Source: Flavobacteriales bacterium (lineage in GTDB: Bacteria > Bacteroidota > Bacteroidia > Flavobacteriales_F > PHOS-HE28). From it: a stretch of DNA of 64,000 bases. The translations under genes and the position numbers were made by a program. Below the pieces are notes generated by a model that did no database searches, was not told the origin of the DNA, and was given only the letters and a program-made list of their open reading frames with translations. The stretch lies in NCBI GenBank assembly GCA_016699575.1, contig CP064979.1, positions 2,046,001 through 2,110,000 on the forward strand. Direction: 5' to 3'. This document shows, one piece after another, positions 27,370-36,981 of this stretch (the first letter of the stretch is position 1; each line of letters opens with the position of its first letter).

Positions 27370-30300
27370 CTAGTTCATCTGGGTGGTCATCGACGCCGCT
27401 TGGTGCTTCCCGCGGATGTCCGATAGGTGTTTGCCATGATCCCGGAAGATAGCAGGTGTCCAGAGCCTGTGCAGATCCCATCCTTGGGATATCAGGACCG
27501 TACTTCGGAAAAGCTCCCACGCGATCGGATCAGGTGTCTTCCGATAGCGCGTGAAATCGGTGAGCACGCCGATAGTTACGTCGGCGGGATGTCCCGGATG
27601 CGTCAATGCAACATCCACGCAGAAACCATCATTTCCCCAATACACCCGGTTGCCGATGCCATGCTTCGCACTGAACCAATTTCCAAGGCTTTCAGCAACC
27701 CGTGACGGTGCCTTCGTCTCGTGGATTTCGGTATCCGACATGATACGCTCATGCAAGGTGTTCACCTCTTCCTGCCATTTCTTGAAGATATCGGCGAGGT
27801 ATTCCGCGTAGCGCAGATAACCGTAGAGATGATGACGGCCGGTCATCGTCTGGCCCTCGGCCAATGGCGTCGTGCTCACGTACTCGGAGCGAGGAATGGA
27901 GGTAAGTACATGCACCTTGTCCCGCGCACGGGTCACCAGCACGTTCAACCGGCGCTCACCGCCGGCGCGTGAAAGTGCTCCGAAGTTGCGTCGGAACTTG
28001 CCCTCTTTGTCCAACCCGAAGGTGGTGCAGATGATCATGTGGTCGCGTTCATCACCTTGAACGTTCTCCAGGTTCTTAACGAACAAACCCTCGAATGAGT
28101 CTCGGCCTTTCCGCAGGCGGGCGTTCTGCAATCGCATGGCAAAGTCCGCATTCGCGGATGCACGTTTATCAAGCGCATCCAGGATGGCATCGCGTTGTGT
28201 GATATTGAAACAGGCGACACCGATCGAAGGTGGATCCGTCTCCGATAAGAGTTTGTCCACGAGTGCAGTCACGGCTTCCGCTTCCTTGGGATTGGTGCGG
28301 TCGATGTATGTTCCATCCACACGGATCAGCTCGATCGGCGTTCGCATCAACTTGTTCTTGGGATGCCCCGGTATGGGTTGCAGGCGACTTCCATAGAACG
28401 CTTGGTTGCTGAAACCGATGAGCGCTTCGTTGCGGGAGCGGTAGTGGACATCGAGGAAGGCCTCCTGCACATTCAAGTTCAAGGCGGAGCTCAGCAGGTC
28501 TTCCGCTTGGGATTGGCGGCTCACGAACAGATCTTCGGCCGTTTCAGCGTCGCTATCGTCGCTCTCGGTCAAGGCGCCTTCGAAGAACCGGGTAGGGGGC
28601 AGCTGCTTTGGGTCGCCGGCGATCACCACTCGCTTGCCACGGAGCAGCACGGGTAGCGCTTCTTCCAATCGGCACTGGCTGGCTTCATCGAATACGATCA
28701 CATCGAACAAGGCTTCGCGTGGGAAGATCTGGGCAACGGTGGATGGACTTGCCATCCATACCGGGCATAGGTCGAACAATGGGTCCCCATCCGGAGTGCT
28801 CGCTCCACTGGCGATCATCTGGCGCAGCTTCATGGCCTTTTGCCCCCGCACGAAGAGCCGTTGGCGCAGTGTTGCACCTAGGTTGTTCAGTCGGCCTCCG
28901 GTCGAAGCCAACAAACGCTTGCGCCACCGTTTCTGCCAAGCATGCGTGATGCGATCGCGCACCCGTTCGGTCTTCTCCTGGGTGCGTGAAAGGAGTTCGG
29001 AGAAGCCGGCTTCGATGCGTTCGGTATCGATCCGCGACAGTTCCGGATCCCTCTTCAACCTGTCACTGATCACGAACTGAAGGGCGACGCTGCGCAAGGC
29101 AGGTTCGGCGAGCGCATAGGATAGCCCTTGGGTTACGACCGCTTTCATGGCTTCTTGCAAGGGGGGTGGAAGTGTGGATGAGCGATCCAGCATTCGAAGT
29201 GCGTCCTCCAGAGTGGGCAGGAATTCAATGACCCTGTCCAGCCAAGAGGCTATGGAGTGTCCTTTCCGCATGTCATCCATCCGGTTTGAAAGAACATTGT
29301 CCGTGAAGAACTCCAGAGCGGTCAGCTGTTGCTGGAGTGTATGCAGGCCTTCGCTCAACCGTGCGGAAGAACGCAGGCGTTCGCTGAATGCGAGCATTTC
29401 ATCGGTCGTTCGCAGCGAAGCCAGGGCGAGTTCCTGTATCGAAGCATGGATCGGTAGCTCCATGTGATCCAGCAATGCACACAAGGTCGGTGTGCCCTTG
29501 GCGAAGCGGAGCAGGACATGGTCATCTGGAGATCCAGGGCTTGTGGTGCCGAGGGTTCTGCTGTAGAGGTCGGTCCAGATGTGCCGAACACGCGCTCCTT
29601 CGAGGTATGTCTTGGCGCGTTGGATGTCGTTCTCGATCAGCCCGAGACCGAACGGTTCAAGTGCTTCCTTGGCCGCACGTTTCAGCTTGCCTGCGAACCA
29701 GCGCCGCCAACTCGTGCTTACGACCTCCCACTCCTTGATGCGAAGGAGCCGCTGGTTGCATTCGGTCAGTTCAGGCATTCGGCCACCCAGCTGCAACTGG
29801 ATTTCCCTGTCAAGCGGATGCTCCAAGGGGCCAAGGTCCTTTTGGTGGATCTCGATCTCTTTGATGAGCATCGATCGGTCGGTCAACTGCTGTAGAGGAC
29901 CCACCAGCTCCAATGGTGCGCGCGATGCGGCCTCTGTTATGGCTTCGGCAAGCGTTCTGCGTGCTTGTGCAAGGTGATCGAAGGCTTGTGCCCCCGGTAA
30001 CGGAAGCTCGTTCGTTCCGTGTTCGGCATCGATCACCAGGGCGGCTTTCATGGCCTCATCCAGTCCGGTGCTCAAGCGCCTGATGTCGGTGGACTGATAG
30101 TCCGCAAGCGTCATGCGGATGGAATCCTGCATTGGGCTTTCGGGCCAACGCGCCTTCACCGCACGTTTGGTGATCTCTTCGATGTCGGTCCGGTTCCTGT
30201 CGATCATGTCGAGCGTCAGTCCCTCCAGAATGGGTAGTGACACGACTTCGCCGAGTTGCAGTTCAAGCCATTCGCCGCAAAGGCGATGGAAAGAAGGGCT

Positions 30301-31683
30301 GTCGGTCGCCTCCGTGTGAAGGCGGTCGAAGTACCCCCGCAACTCGCGATGCAGGAGGTTCAATCGATCATTGATCAACGACAGGTTCGAAGCGGGATCC
30401 GGAAGGGGTTTCTCTTCCGCAAGCTCCTCCAATCGTTCGCGCATCTTCAAGTAGAGGTCCTTGCGGTCGCGTTGCGGATCATGCACCACCCCGCACAGGT
30501 CACCTAGCCCCATGCTGTCCAAACGGTACTTCACCACATCCAGCGCGGTCCGTTTATCGCACACGAAGAGTACGCGTTGCTCGCGTGCCAGGTGGTCTCC
30601 GATGATGTTCGCGATGGTCTGGCTCTTTCCGGTTCCTGGCGGGCCGTGTACCACGAGCGCTTGGCTCATGCGCGCGTGGTGCACCGCTTCTGCTTGGCAT
30701 GGATCGGCATGCGTAACTAAGAGCTCCTGGGCGAAGTCTTTCACGGATGCTGATCCAGCGGATGACGTATGGTCGTGTTCGATGGCATCCGGTAGTGCGC
30801 TGTCCTCGGGTTCGGCCAATGCATCGGCGTGGAGAAATGCTTTGACCGGTCCGACCAATTCAGCCTCCTTCTCCATCATCCACTTCGTGTCGCGCAATAG
30901 CCCTGGATTCGTCAAGGGAAAGAGCCCAAGGACAGCACACGGTAGCACGGCCGGTTCGTTCGGCAGGTCTTCCGTCCTTGGGGCTGCGCTCAGTAGACTC
31001 TCCGCCGTGAACGTCACAGGTTCGTCGATGCCTGCGGCCTGCTCGATGCGTACGAGCACTTCGGCTATCTCTTTCCATGGCTCCTCTCCGCTATCGTCAG
31101 CGAAGAGATCATCGGTGTTCCTGCCGGTCTGCTGTTCTATCCAGGCAAGGAGTCCCGGGTTCGGTTGGATGAGGTCAGCGCCATCTCCAACGAGCTCTAT
31201 CGTAACGCCGGCGCCAGCACCGCGCCGTACACGCATGTTGATCGGCAAGAGCAACGCTGGCGCAAGGACGCGTTTCGTCGCCGCACCACGGTCACTGCGT
31301 GATGGAATTGAAACAAGCGGGAATCCGATGAACAAAGCCTGTTCACCATGGTCATTGTAGTAGTCGTTCGCGTCTTCGGCGATATCACGCAACTTGTTCA
31401 GTACGCGTGCCTGTCGGTCATGAAGGGTTTTCGCCTTCTTCTGTTCGTCGGTCCATTGTTCCTCTGGCAGTTCAGGTTTCACGAACACCGGAACTTTGGC
31501 TGGTACATCGATGGTCCCTTTCCCGGTCAGAAGGCTTGCGATCAGTTTTGCGGGGTCAATGCTCTTCAGATGGTTGAATTCCATCACATCCACTCGCTGT
31601 CGACTGTTGTGTGGACGTGCATTGAGCGAGGGACCGGAAGTGAGGCTCGCATGGAGCCGGTCCAGCATGGTCTTGAGGATCAT
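27370..31683 (-). CDS. DUF4011-like / superfamily 1 helicase / Vsr-like nuclease fusion (Hhe-like candidate defence protein)
   Basis: The protein has 1437 residues. The N-terminal region (about 90-200: APALLLPINMRVRRG, IQPNPGLLAWI) resembles DUF4011. The helicase core is of the Upf1-like AAA_11/AAA_12 type: Walker A GPPGTGKSQTIANII at about 347, Walker B VIVFDEASQCRLEEALPV at about 997, GDPKQLPPTRF, HYRSRNEALIGFSN, and VQGDERDHMIICTTFG with ERRLNVLVTRAR. The last 80 residues (FCVDVALTHP, then TDFTRYRK, then GWDLHRLWTP) look like a Vsr/MTES_1575-type nuclease fold. This order matches the DUF4011-helicase-Vsr proteins reported as candidate phage-defence genes (Hhe). It lies alone, opposite to the T9SS row it interrupts. 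The activity is inferred from the domains. Confidence 0.8.
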   Translation of the reverse strand: MILKTMLDRLHASLTSGPSLNARPHNSRQRVDVMEFNHLKSIDPAKLIASLLTGKGTIDVPAKVPVFVKPELPEEQWTDEQKKAKTLHDRQARVLNKLRDIAEDANDYYNDHGEQALFIGFPLVSIPSRSDRGAATKRVLAPALLLPINMRVRRGAGAGVTIELVGDGADLIQPNPGLLAWIEQQTGRNTDDLFADDSGEEPWKEIAEVLVRIEQAAGIDEPVTFTAESLLSAAPRTEDLPNEPAVLPCAVLGLFPLTNPGLLRDTKWMMEKEAELVGPVKAFLHADALAEPEDSALPDAIEHDHTSSAGSASVKDFAQELLVTHADPCQAEAVHHARMSQALVVHGPPGTGKSQTIANIIGDHLAREQRVLFVCDKRTALDVVKYRLDSMGLGDLCGVVHDPQRDRKDLYLKMRERLEELAEEKPLPDPASNLSLINDRLNLLHRELRGYFDRLHTEATDSPSFHRLCGEWLELQLGEVVSLPILEGLTLDMIDRNRTDIEEITKRAVKARWPESPMQDSIRMTLADYQSTDIRRLSTGLDEAMKAALVIDAEHGTNELPLPGAQAFDHLAQARRTLAEAITEAASRAPLELVGPLQQLTDRSMLIKEIEIHQKDLGPLEHPLDREIQLQLGGRMPELTECNQRLLRIKEWEVVSTSWRRWFAGKLKRAAKEALEPFGLGLIENDIQRAKTYLEGARVRHIWTDLYSRTLGTTSPGSPDDHVLLRFAKGTPTLCALLDHMELPIHASIQELALASLRTTDEMLAFSERLRSSARLSEGLHTLQQQLTALEFFTDNVLSNRMDDMRKGHSIASWLDRVIEFLPTLEDALRMLDRSSTLPPPLQEAMKAVVTQGLSYALAEPALRSVALQFVISDRLKRDPELSRIDTERIEAGFSELLSRTQEKTERVRDRITHAWQKRWRKRLLASTGGRLNNLGATLRQRLFVRGQKAMKLRQMIASGASTPDGDPLFDLCPVWMASPSTVAQIFPREALFDVIVFDEASQCRLEEALPVLLRGKRVVIAGDPKQLPPTRFFEGALTESDDSDAETAEDLFVSRQSQAEDLLSSALNLNVQEAFLDVHYRSRNEALIGFSNQAFYGSRLQPIPGHPKNKLMRTPIELIRVDGTYIDRTNPKEAEAVTALVDKLLSETDPPSIGVACFNITQRDAILDALDKRASANADFAMRLQNARLRKGRDSFEGLFVKNLENVQGDERDHMIICTTFGLDKEGKFRRNFGALSRAGGERRLNVLVTRARDKVHVLTSIPRSEYVSTTPLAEGQTMTGRHHLYGYLRYAEYLADIFKKWQEEVNTLHERIMSDTEIHETKAPSRVAESLGNWFSAKHGIGNRVYWGNDGFCVDVALTHPGHPADVTIGVLTDFTRYRKTPDPIAWELFRSTVLISQGWDLHRLWTPAIFRDHGKHLSDIRGKHQAASMTTQMN

Positions 31684-31790
31684 GGGGCGGGTTCAGGTTC
31701 ACGAACTTATTGAAAGGAACCGGTTTCGTGTCGGCGTACACCGCTCCAAGAGGGAGGATTTCATGTCTGTCATACTTATACGTACAACGC

Positions 31791-31854
31791 TCACTCACCA
31801 TTCCCCGCGTTCGATCGATCCAGCTTGTTCTGCGCTCGCGGTCATGCTCCCTTG
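31791..31854 (+). promoter_or_regulatory. Shared promoter/operator module, copy 5 (before T9SS protein D)
   Basis: The degenerate first half-site TCACTC (31791-31796) and TCGATC (31811-31816) are 20 bp apart. TTG lies at 31825-31827, then 19 bp, then CTCCCTTG at 31847-31854, and the ATG at 31876 follows after 21 bp. Unlike the other four copies there is no preceding stop codon nearby, because the helicase gene lies upstream in divergent orientation. Confidence 0.7.
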
Positions 31855-31875
31855 GTGGCACCAAAGCCAGTTGCC

Positions 31876-34800
31876 ATGTGCCGTGCAATCCTCCTTGTAG
31901 CTCTCATCGCACCGCTGATCGGGTTCGCCCAGGTAGGGAGCAACCTCTCTTGCGCCACGGCGCTCGACCTTCAAGTCTCGCCCACCAATGTGCCGCAAGA
32001 ACTGATCCCCATGGACGGTGATTGGTACAGCAATGCGGTACCCGACCCGGTAACAGCATGCAGCGGGAGTTCGCTCTGCCTGACGGCTTGGTTCAGGTTC
32101 ACGGCCACGGCTGCGCAGCATTGGCTGGTCACCGAGGGCGCCGATAGCGATTTCGCCATCATTGAAATGTTCAGCGGGTCGTGCGGAACCTTGTCGAGCA
32201 TCGGTTGCTACGTGCAGAATTCGGGGAATATGGTGTTCAACGGTCTGGCGCCAGGGACCGCGTACCATTTCCGTGTACAGATGCAGGCCAACCCCAACTG
32301 CACGGCGAACGACTGCACCACGTGGATCGGCGTGGTCTCCGCTCCATCGCACGATGCGTGTTCCGGTGCCATCGAGCTGCCGGTGATCGCAGGGGCGGTA
32401 CAGGCCAGTCCTGCAACGGAAGTGAGCTCGGTGGGTGCCACGCAGAGCCAGGCAGCGTGCGGTGGTGGAGCGGCTTCCAACGATGATGTTTGGTTCCGGT
32501 TCACGGCGACCCATGCCGCGCATATGTTCGAGTTGGAACCGCTCTTCGCCGGGCAGGATAACGTGGTGGAGTGGTTCAGCGGCACATGCGGCGCGCTCAC
32601 CAGCCTTGCCTGCGACCAGGAGATCATCGCCGGACTTACGCCAGGTGCGGAGTACCACATTCGCGTTTACAGCCAAAGCACCGATCCGGAGATCTCCTTG
32701 CGTGCGATGGCCGCGGTGTTCGCGCCCGCCACCAACGATGAATGCGCTGGTGCTCATGCCATGGAGGTGACCTTGGCAGGTGAAGAACCATTGCCGGTAA
32801 GCCTGTCGACCATACATACCACCGGCAGCACCGTGCCGTGCGATGTGCAGCAGCACGACGCGTGGATCTCCTTCGTAGCTCCGGGACCGAGTGTGCTGTT
32901 CGTCACCGAAGGCAGCGGTTACGTGGCCCTGTTCAGCGGTGGCTGCGGCTCATTGGTGTGCGAAGGCGCGGGTCAGACCGGTCCGGAGCGCGAATTCACA
33001 GGCCTTGTACCCGGCAACACGTACCATGTGAAGATCGATGCCACCACGTCTTCCAGGAAGAACATGAAGGTGTGGGCCTTCGCGCCGATGCCGAATGACG
33101 CTTGCATATCGGCCGGGGTGCTCGCCGTTCAGAGCGGCGGCGTGGAATACGCGCAGGGTCACCTCTTCAACTCCTCCGCAGCGGCCTGGTACCGCTTCAC
33201 CGCGACCAAGCCCCGTTTGTTGGTGGACGGGTTCAGAACGGCTGGTGACGGCTACCCCGGATGCACCATATACAGCGGGGCGTGTGGATCACAAACACAG
33301 TTGTTCTCATCCACGGGGATGCATAATGCTCTGGTGATGGACGCGCTGACCGTGGGCCAGGAGTACTTCATCAAGGTGGAGTCCACTACGCAACAGGCGT
33401 TCCGCATCGCGGTGCGCGAACCGGTGGAGAACGACGTCTGCGACGGTGCACTGGAGCTTGCGTTCAGTTCGCCGCAGGACTATTCCTCCATCCTTCCGGT
33501 GCGGAACAACCTGGCGGACGACGGCACGGGCGGCTGCCTGCCGTTCAAGGACCTCTGGTACCGCTTCACCGCGACCCATACGAGCGCGGGCATGGTGATC
33601 GTGTATGGCATGGGCACCATCGAGTGGTTCTCCGGTGCGTGCGGTGCGCTCACCAGCTTGGGATGCTTCAACACCACGTCGAAGGCGCTGTTCACCGGTC
33701 TGACACCAGGAACGGAGTACCGCATCCGTGTGTCGAGCACCGCGATCGGCATGCGCTTCACCCCGATGCTGTTCGATCAGCCGGTGAACGATGAGGTGGG
33801 CGGGGCGCTCGTTGCTCCCATCGGCTCAGCGTTCGCTTGGCCCATGGAGCAGTTCTGGACCTTCGGTGCATCGCAGAGCCTGGCCGCCAACTGCTCCGGC
33901 TCATCGGATGACGATACCTGGTTCACGTTCACCGCGAGCGCCGCTGCACATATCGTGGCAGCTATGCCGCGCAACAACTTTTTCGAGGAAGAAGCGCCCG
34001 GCGCCTTTCCGTTCATGATCGAAGTGTTCGACACGGTGTCCACCGACGCTGCCGTGCTCAATGCCCATGTGCTTGGCTGTGGTCCAAGTCCGTTCGCGCT
34101 TACCGGGCTCACCGTCGGCCGGCAATACCTCTACCGTGCCTATCATCCCGACCCTGGGGCCGCCGGTACATGCGCCTACATTTCCGGCGTTTCCACGAGC
34201 AACAACGACGAGGCGGCAGGAGCCATGTTGTTGAACTACACCGATACCTACAGCGCGTTCTTCACCACCGCAGGCGCCACGCAAAGCCAGCCCGGCGCCG
34301 ATTGCCAGGTGGACGATGCGGCGGATGACGACATCTGGTTCACGTTCACGGCCACATCGGCGCTGGGGCGGTTGGCCATCGAGGCCGATCAGGATGTGAC
34401 CATCGAGCTGTTCTCCGGCACATCCGGCAGCCTTACGAGCATCGCTTGCGACGGGAACATCCTCGACCTGCCGGCGCTGACCGCGGGCCAGACCTACTAT
34501 GCCCGTGTATACAGTTGGAGCGGTCTCGCGGATGCGAAGGGCCGCATCGGGTTGATGGCAACGCCTTCGCTCACGGCCAACGGCTGCGTGGATGAGATCT
34601 GCCTCGGACCGGTCCTGGTGCCCAATCACGGTCTGGAGCAAGAGCACTGTGCCGTCCATCTGGCCGAGGTGACCGACATGGGCGGCGTCGGCACGCAACT
34701 CGTTCCGGGCTGGCGACGCATGAACGTCAGTTCGAGCGATCCGTTCAATAGCTGCGCCCCCATGAGTTGGACCCAGGACAACCCCGGTTTGCCTGGCATC

Positions 34801-35562
34801 AGTGGCACACGACGTTTCCTTTCGCGGAGCGGGAAGGGCATGGCCGGTCAGATCCTCCGTGAATCCGCCGGGATCGATTACGTTGAATACATCCAGGCCG
34901 CGCTCTCTGAGCCGCTGGTGCCCGGCGAACCATATCTCGTTTCCTATTACGTTGCCACTTCGCGCCAGATGCTCTGCATCGGAGGGCTGGACGCGGTCCT
35001 TACCGAAGGCCCCTTGAGCCAACTGTCCTATGCGACATTGAAGGTGGAGCCCTCCGTCCTATCGAGTGAGGTCATCTGTTCAGAGGATTGGACGAACATC
35101 TGCGGCGTGGTGGTCCCGGAAAGCGCTGTGGACCACATCACCATCGGTTCGTTCCTGGCCCAAGGGGCGGGCGCCGATCTGGGGGTGCCCGGAAGCGTGG
35201 CGTACTACTTCGTTGATGATGTGGTGGTGGCGCGCATCAACGATCCCGGTTGCATCACCGCCATCGGTGATGTGCCACCCTTGGACGAAGAAGTCGCTGG
35301 CAATGGCGATGCGCTCCGCGTATACCCCAACCCCGCGAGCGACCTGCTCAACATCGTAGCGGAACCAGCGCTCTTCGGCCAGCGCGCGGTGATCGAAGTG
35401 TTCGATGCCACCGGCAGCCGTGTGCATGCAGAGCAGGTGAACTTCTTCAACGCGCTGCAACCGCTTGACCTGTCGCGCGAGTGGAAGGAAGGCTTGTACC
35501 TCGTGATGGTGCGCGTGGAAGGGCAAGGCCCGAAAGCGGCGCGGGTGGTGGTGAAGCGGTGA
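31876..35562 (+). CDS. T9SS-exported multi-domain surface protein D (paralogue of A and C)
   Basis: The protein has 1228 residues. The start at 31876 gives signal peptide MCRAILLVALIAPLIGFAQ. PPC-like repeats with WFRFTATA/WYRFTATH cores and SGxCGxLTS segments are followed by the unique domain (CLGPVLVPNHGLEQEHC, SGKGMAG, PLVPGEPYLVSYY) and a type A sorting domain (LRVYPNPASDLLNIVAE ... ARVVVKR). One repeat (about residues 410-520) has lost its NDEC opening. D is the most diverged of the three full-length paralogues in the passenger, but its sorting domain matches theirs closely. An intact DUF418 gene follows after 16 bp. Confidence 0.85.
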   Translation: MCRAILLVALIAPLIGFAQVGSNLSCATALDLQVSPTNVPQELIPMDGDWYSNAVPDPVTACSGSSLCLTAWFRFTATAAQHWLVTEGADSDFAIIEMFSGSCGTLSSIGCYVQNSGNMVFNGLAPGTAYHFRVQMQANPNCTANDCTTWIGVVSAPSHDACSGAIELPVIAGAVQASPATEVSSVGATQSQAACGGGAASNDDVWFRFTATHAAHMFELEPLFAGQDNVVEWFSGTCGALTSLACDQEIIAGLTPGAEYHIRVYSQSTDPEISLRAMAAVFAPATNDECAGAHAMEVTLAGEEPLPVSLSTIHTTGSTVPCDVQQHDAWISFVAPGPSVLFVTEGSGYVALFSGGCGSLVCEGAGQTGPEREFTGLVPGNTYHVKIDATTSSRKNMKVWAFAPMPNDACISAGVLAVQSGGVEYAQGHLFNSSAAAWYRFTATKPRLLVDGFRTAGDGYPGCTIYSGACGSQTQLFSSTGMHNALVMDALTVGQEYFIKVESTTQQAFRIAVREPVENDVCDGALELAFSSPQDYSSILPVRNNLADDGTGGCLPFKDLWYRFTATHTSAGMVIVYGMGTIEWFSGACGALTSLGCFNTTSKALFTGLTPGTEYRIRVSSTAIGMRFTPMLFDQPVNDEVGGALVAPIGSAFAWPMEQFWTFGASQSLAANCSGSSDDDTWFTFTASAAAHIVAAMPRNNFFEEEAPGAFPFMIEVFDTVSTDAAVLNAHVLGCGPSPFALTGLTVGRQYLYRAYHPDPGAAGTCAYISGVSTSNNDEAAGAMLLNYTDTYSAFFTTAGATQSQPGADCQVDDAADDDIWFTFTATSALGRLAIEADQDVTIELFSGTSGSLTSIACDGNILDLPALTAGQTYYARVYSWSGLADAKGRIGLMATPSLTANGCVDEICLGPVLVPNHGLEQEHCAVHLAEVTDMGGVGTQLVPGWRRMNVSSSDPFNSCAPMSWTQDNPGLPGISGTRRFLSRSGKGMAGQILRESAGIDYVEYIQAALSEPLVPGEPYLVSYYVATSRQMLCIGGLDAVLTEGPLSQLSYATLKVEPSVLSSEVICSEDWTNICGVVVPESAVDHITIGSFLAQGAGADLGVPGSVAYYFVDDVVVARINDPGCITAIGDVPPLDEEVAGNGDALRVYPNPASDLLNIVAEPALFGQRAVIEVFDATGSRVHAEQVNFFNALQPLDLSREWKEGLYLVMVRVEGQGPKAARVVVKR

Positions 35563-35578
35563 GCACGATCTTCGGCGC

Positions 35579-36784
35579 ATGGCCGCCCCCAACACCCAGC
35601 GCACCGACCTCCTCGACGCCCTGCGTGGCTTCGCCCTCTTCGGTGTGGTTTGGAGCAACTACGCGATCCTGTCGGTCTGGATGTTCATGCCGCCCGATGC
35701 GCGAGCAGCGTTGCCGGGCGCTGGGCTCGACGATGCGCTCAAGGCCTTCCACACCATCCTCATCGACGGCAAGTTCTACTCGATCTTCTCCATGCTCTTC
35801 GGGATCGGTTTCGGCTTCTTCCTGGGCAAGGGCAGCGATGGGCTCTGGCGCTTCTACCGGCGCATGTTCATCCTGCTGCTGATCGGCTGGCTGCACATCC
35901 GCTACCTGTGGGCGGGCGACATCCTCTTCCTCTACGCACTGCTCGGTCTGCTGCTGCCACTGTTCCGAGGGATGAGCGACCGCGCGCTCCTGATCACAGC
36001 CGCTGCACTGATCCTTTCGCCGATCCTCATCGATGCGGCCGTGGTGCTCACCAACGCGCGTTTCGATCCGGTAAAGCCGATGATCGAATGGATGGAGGCG
36101 AGTGATGCGCGATACGGCAATTCCACGTTCGCGGCTTTTCTCGCACTTCCCGAAGGCGGCTGGTCCGAGTTTTTCCGCGCGAACGAGCGCGGCTGGATCT
36201 TCCGCTTCTTGAATCTGGTGGAGAGCAATCGTCCACCGAAAGTGCTCGGTCTCTTTCTGCTTGGTCTGTGGGTGTCGCGGCGCAAGCTCTTCGTGGATGT
36301 GGAACAACACGCATTTCTGCTGAAGCGGATCTGCATCGGCGGTCTACTCATCGGCTTGCCCAGTTCGGTACTGATGTGGTGGGCCGACCATCACGTTGGT
36401 TATCCACCTGAGCCCGCCTCATTGCTGCGCGCCGTGAGCTATGCCTTCGGCGTGGTGCCTCTCGCGATCGCGTACGCGAGTGGTTTCGGCTTGCTCTGGT
36501 TGAACGAAGGATGGAAAAAGCGACTTCTCACGTTGGCGCCTATGGGCCGCATGGCGCTCACCAATTACCTGATGCAGACCCTCATCGCGCTCGCGTTGTT
36601 CACCGGGCTTGGACTTGGCTGGGGCACGCGCGTGAGCGCCTGGCAGTTCGAGGCCCTCGCCTTGGCCGTATTCATCGTGCAGGTGCTCTGGAGCCGCTGG
36701 TGGTTGGCGCGTTTCCAGTTCGGCCCCTTCGAGTGGGCGTGGCGCAGCCTCACTTACGGGAAGCTGATGGCGATGCGGAAATGA
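35579..36784 (+). CDS. DUF418-family integral membrane protein
   Basis: The protein has 401 residues. It begins MAAPNTQRTDLLDALRGFAL, the usual DUF418 opening (RxxxLDxLRGFA) that leads into the first membrane helix. About ten hydrophobic helices are visible, with a charged loop near residues 150-220 (RFDPVKPMIEWMEAS, FRANERGWIFRFLN). The C-terminal DUF418 block includes GRMALTNYLMQTLIA and GPFEWAWRSLTYGK. The family is distantly related to acyltransferase-3-like proteins; its reaction is not established. The gene follows T9SS protein D by 16 bp and may be co-transcribed with it. A relic copy follows gene C. Confidence 0.85.
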   Translation: MAAPNTQRTDLLDALRGFALFGVVWSNYAILSVWMFMPPDARAALPGAGLDDALKAFHTILIDGKFYSIFSMLFGIGFGFFLGKGSDGLWRFYRRMFILLLIGWLHIRYLWAGDILFLYALLGLLLPLFRGMSDRALLITAAALILSPILIDAAVVLTNARFDPVKPMIEWMEASDARYGNSTFAAFLALPEGGWSEFFRANERGWIFRFLNLVESNRPPKVLGLFLLGLWVSRRKLFVDVEQHAFLLKRICIGGLLIGLPSSVLMWWADHHVGYPPEPASLLRAVSYAFGVVPLAIAYASGFGLLWLNEGWKKRLLTLAPMGRMALTNYLMQTLIALALFTGLGLGWGTRVSAWQFEALALAVFIVQVLWSRWWLARFQFGPFEWAWRSLTYGKLMAMRK

Positions 36785-36981
36785 GGAACGGCAGCGGTCA
36801 GGTCCGTGGCTTCACACGTTCAGGCACACTGTCAGGCTCTGGAAATGCACAACGCGGTCAACGAAGACGCACGATACTAGAACGCGCCGCACAGCAGCAC
36901 CATGTGTTCTGGGCGGAAAAATTCGTCAGGGATCGATGCGCTTGCGGAGCACTTCAACAACGATCCCGATATTGAACGCCG

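Noticed and set aside
27331..31800. Mobile element with transposase as carrier of the helicase gene
   Set aside because: No transposase, integrase or clear terminal inverted repeats were seen; only the split module suggests insertion.
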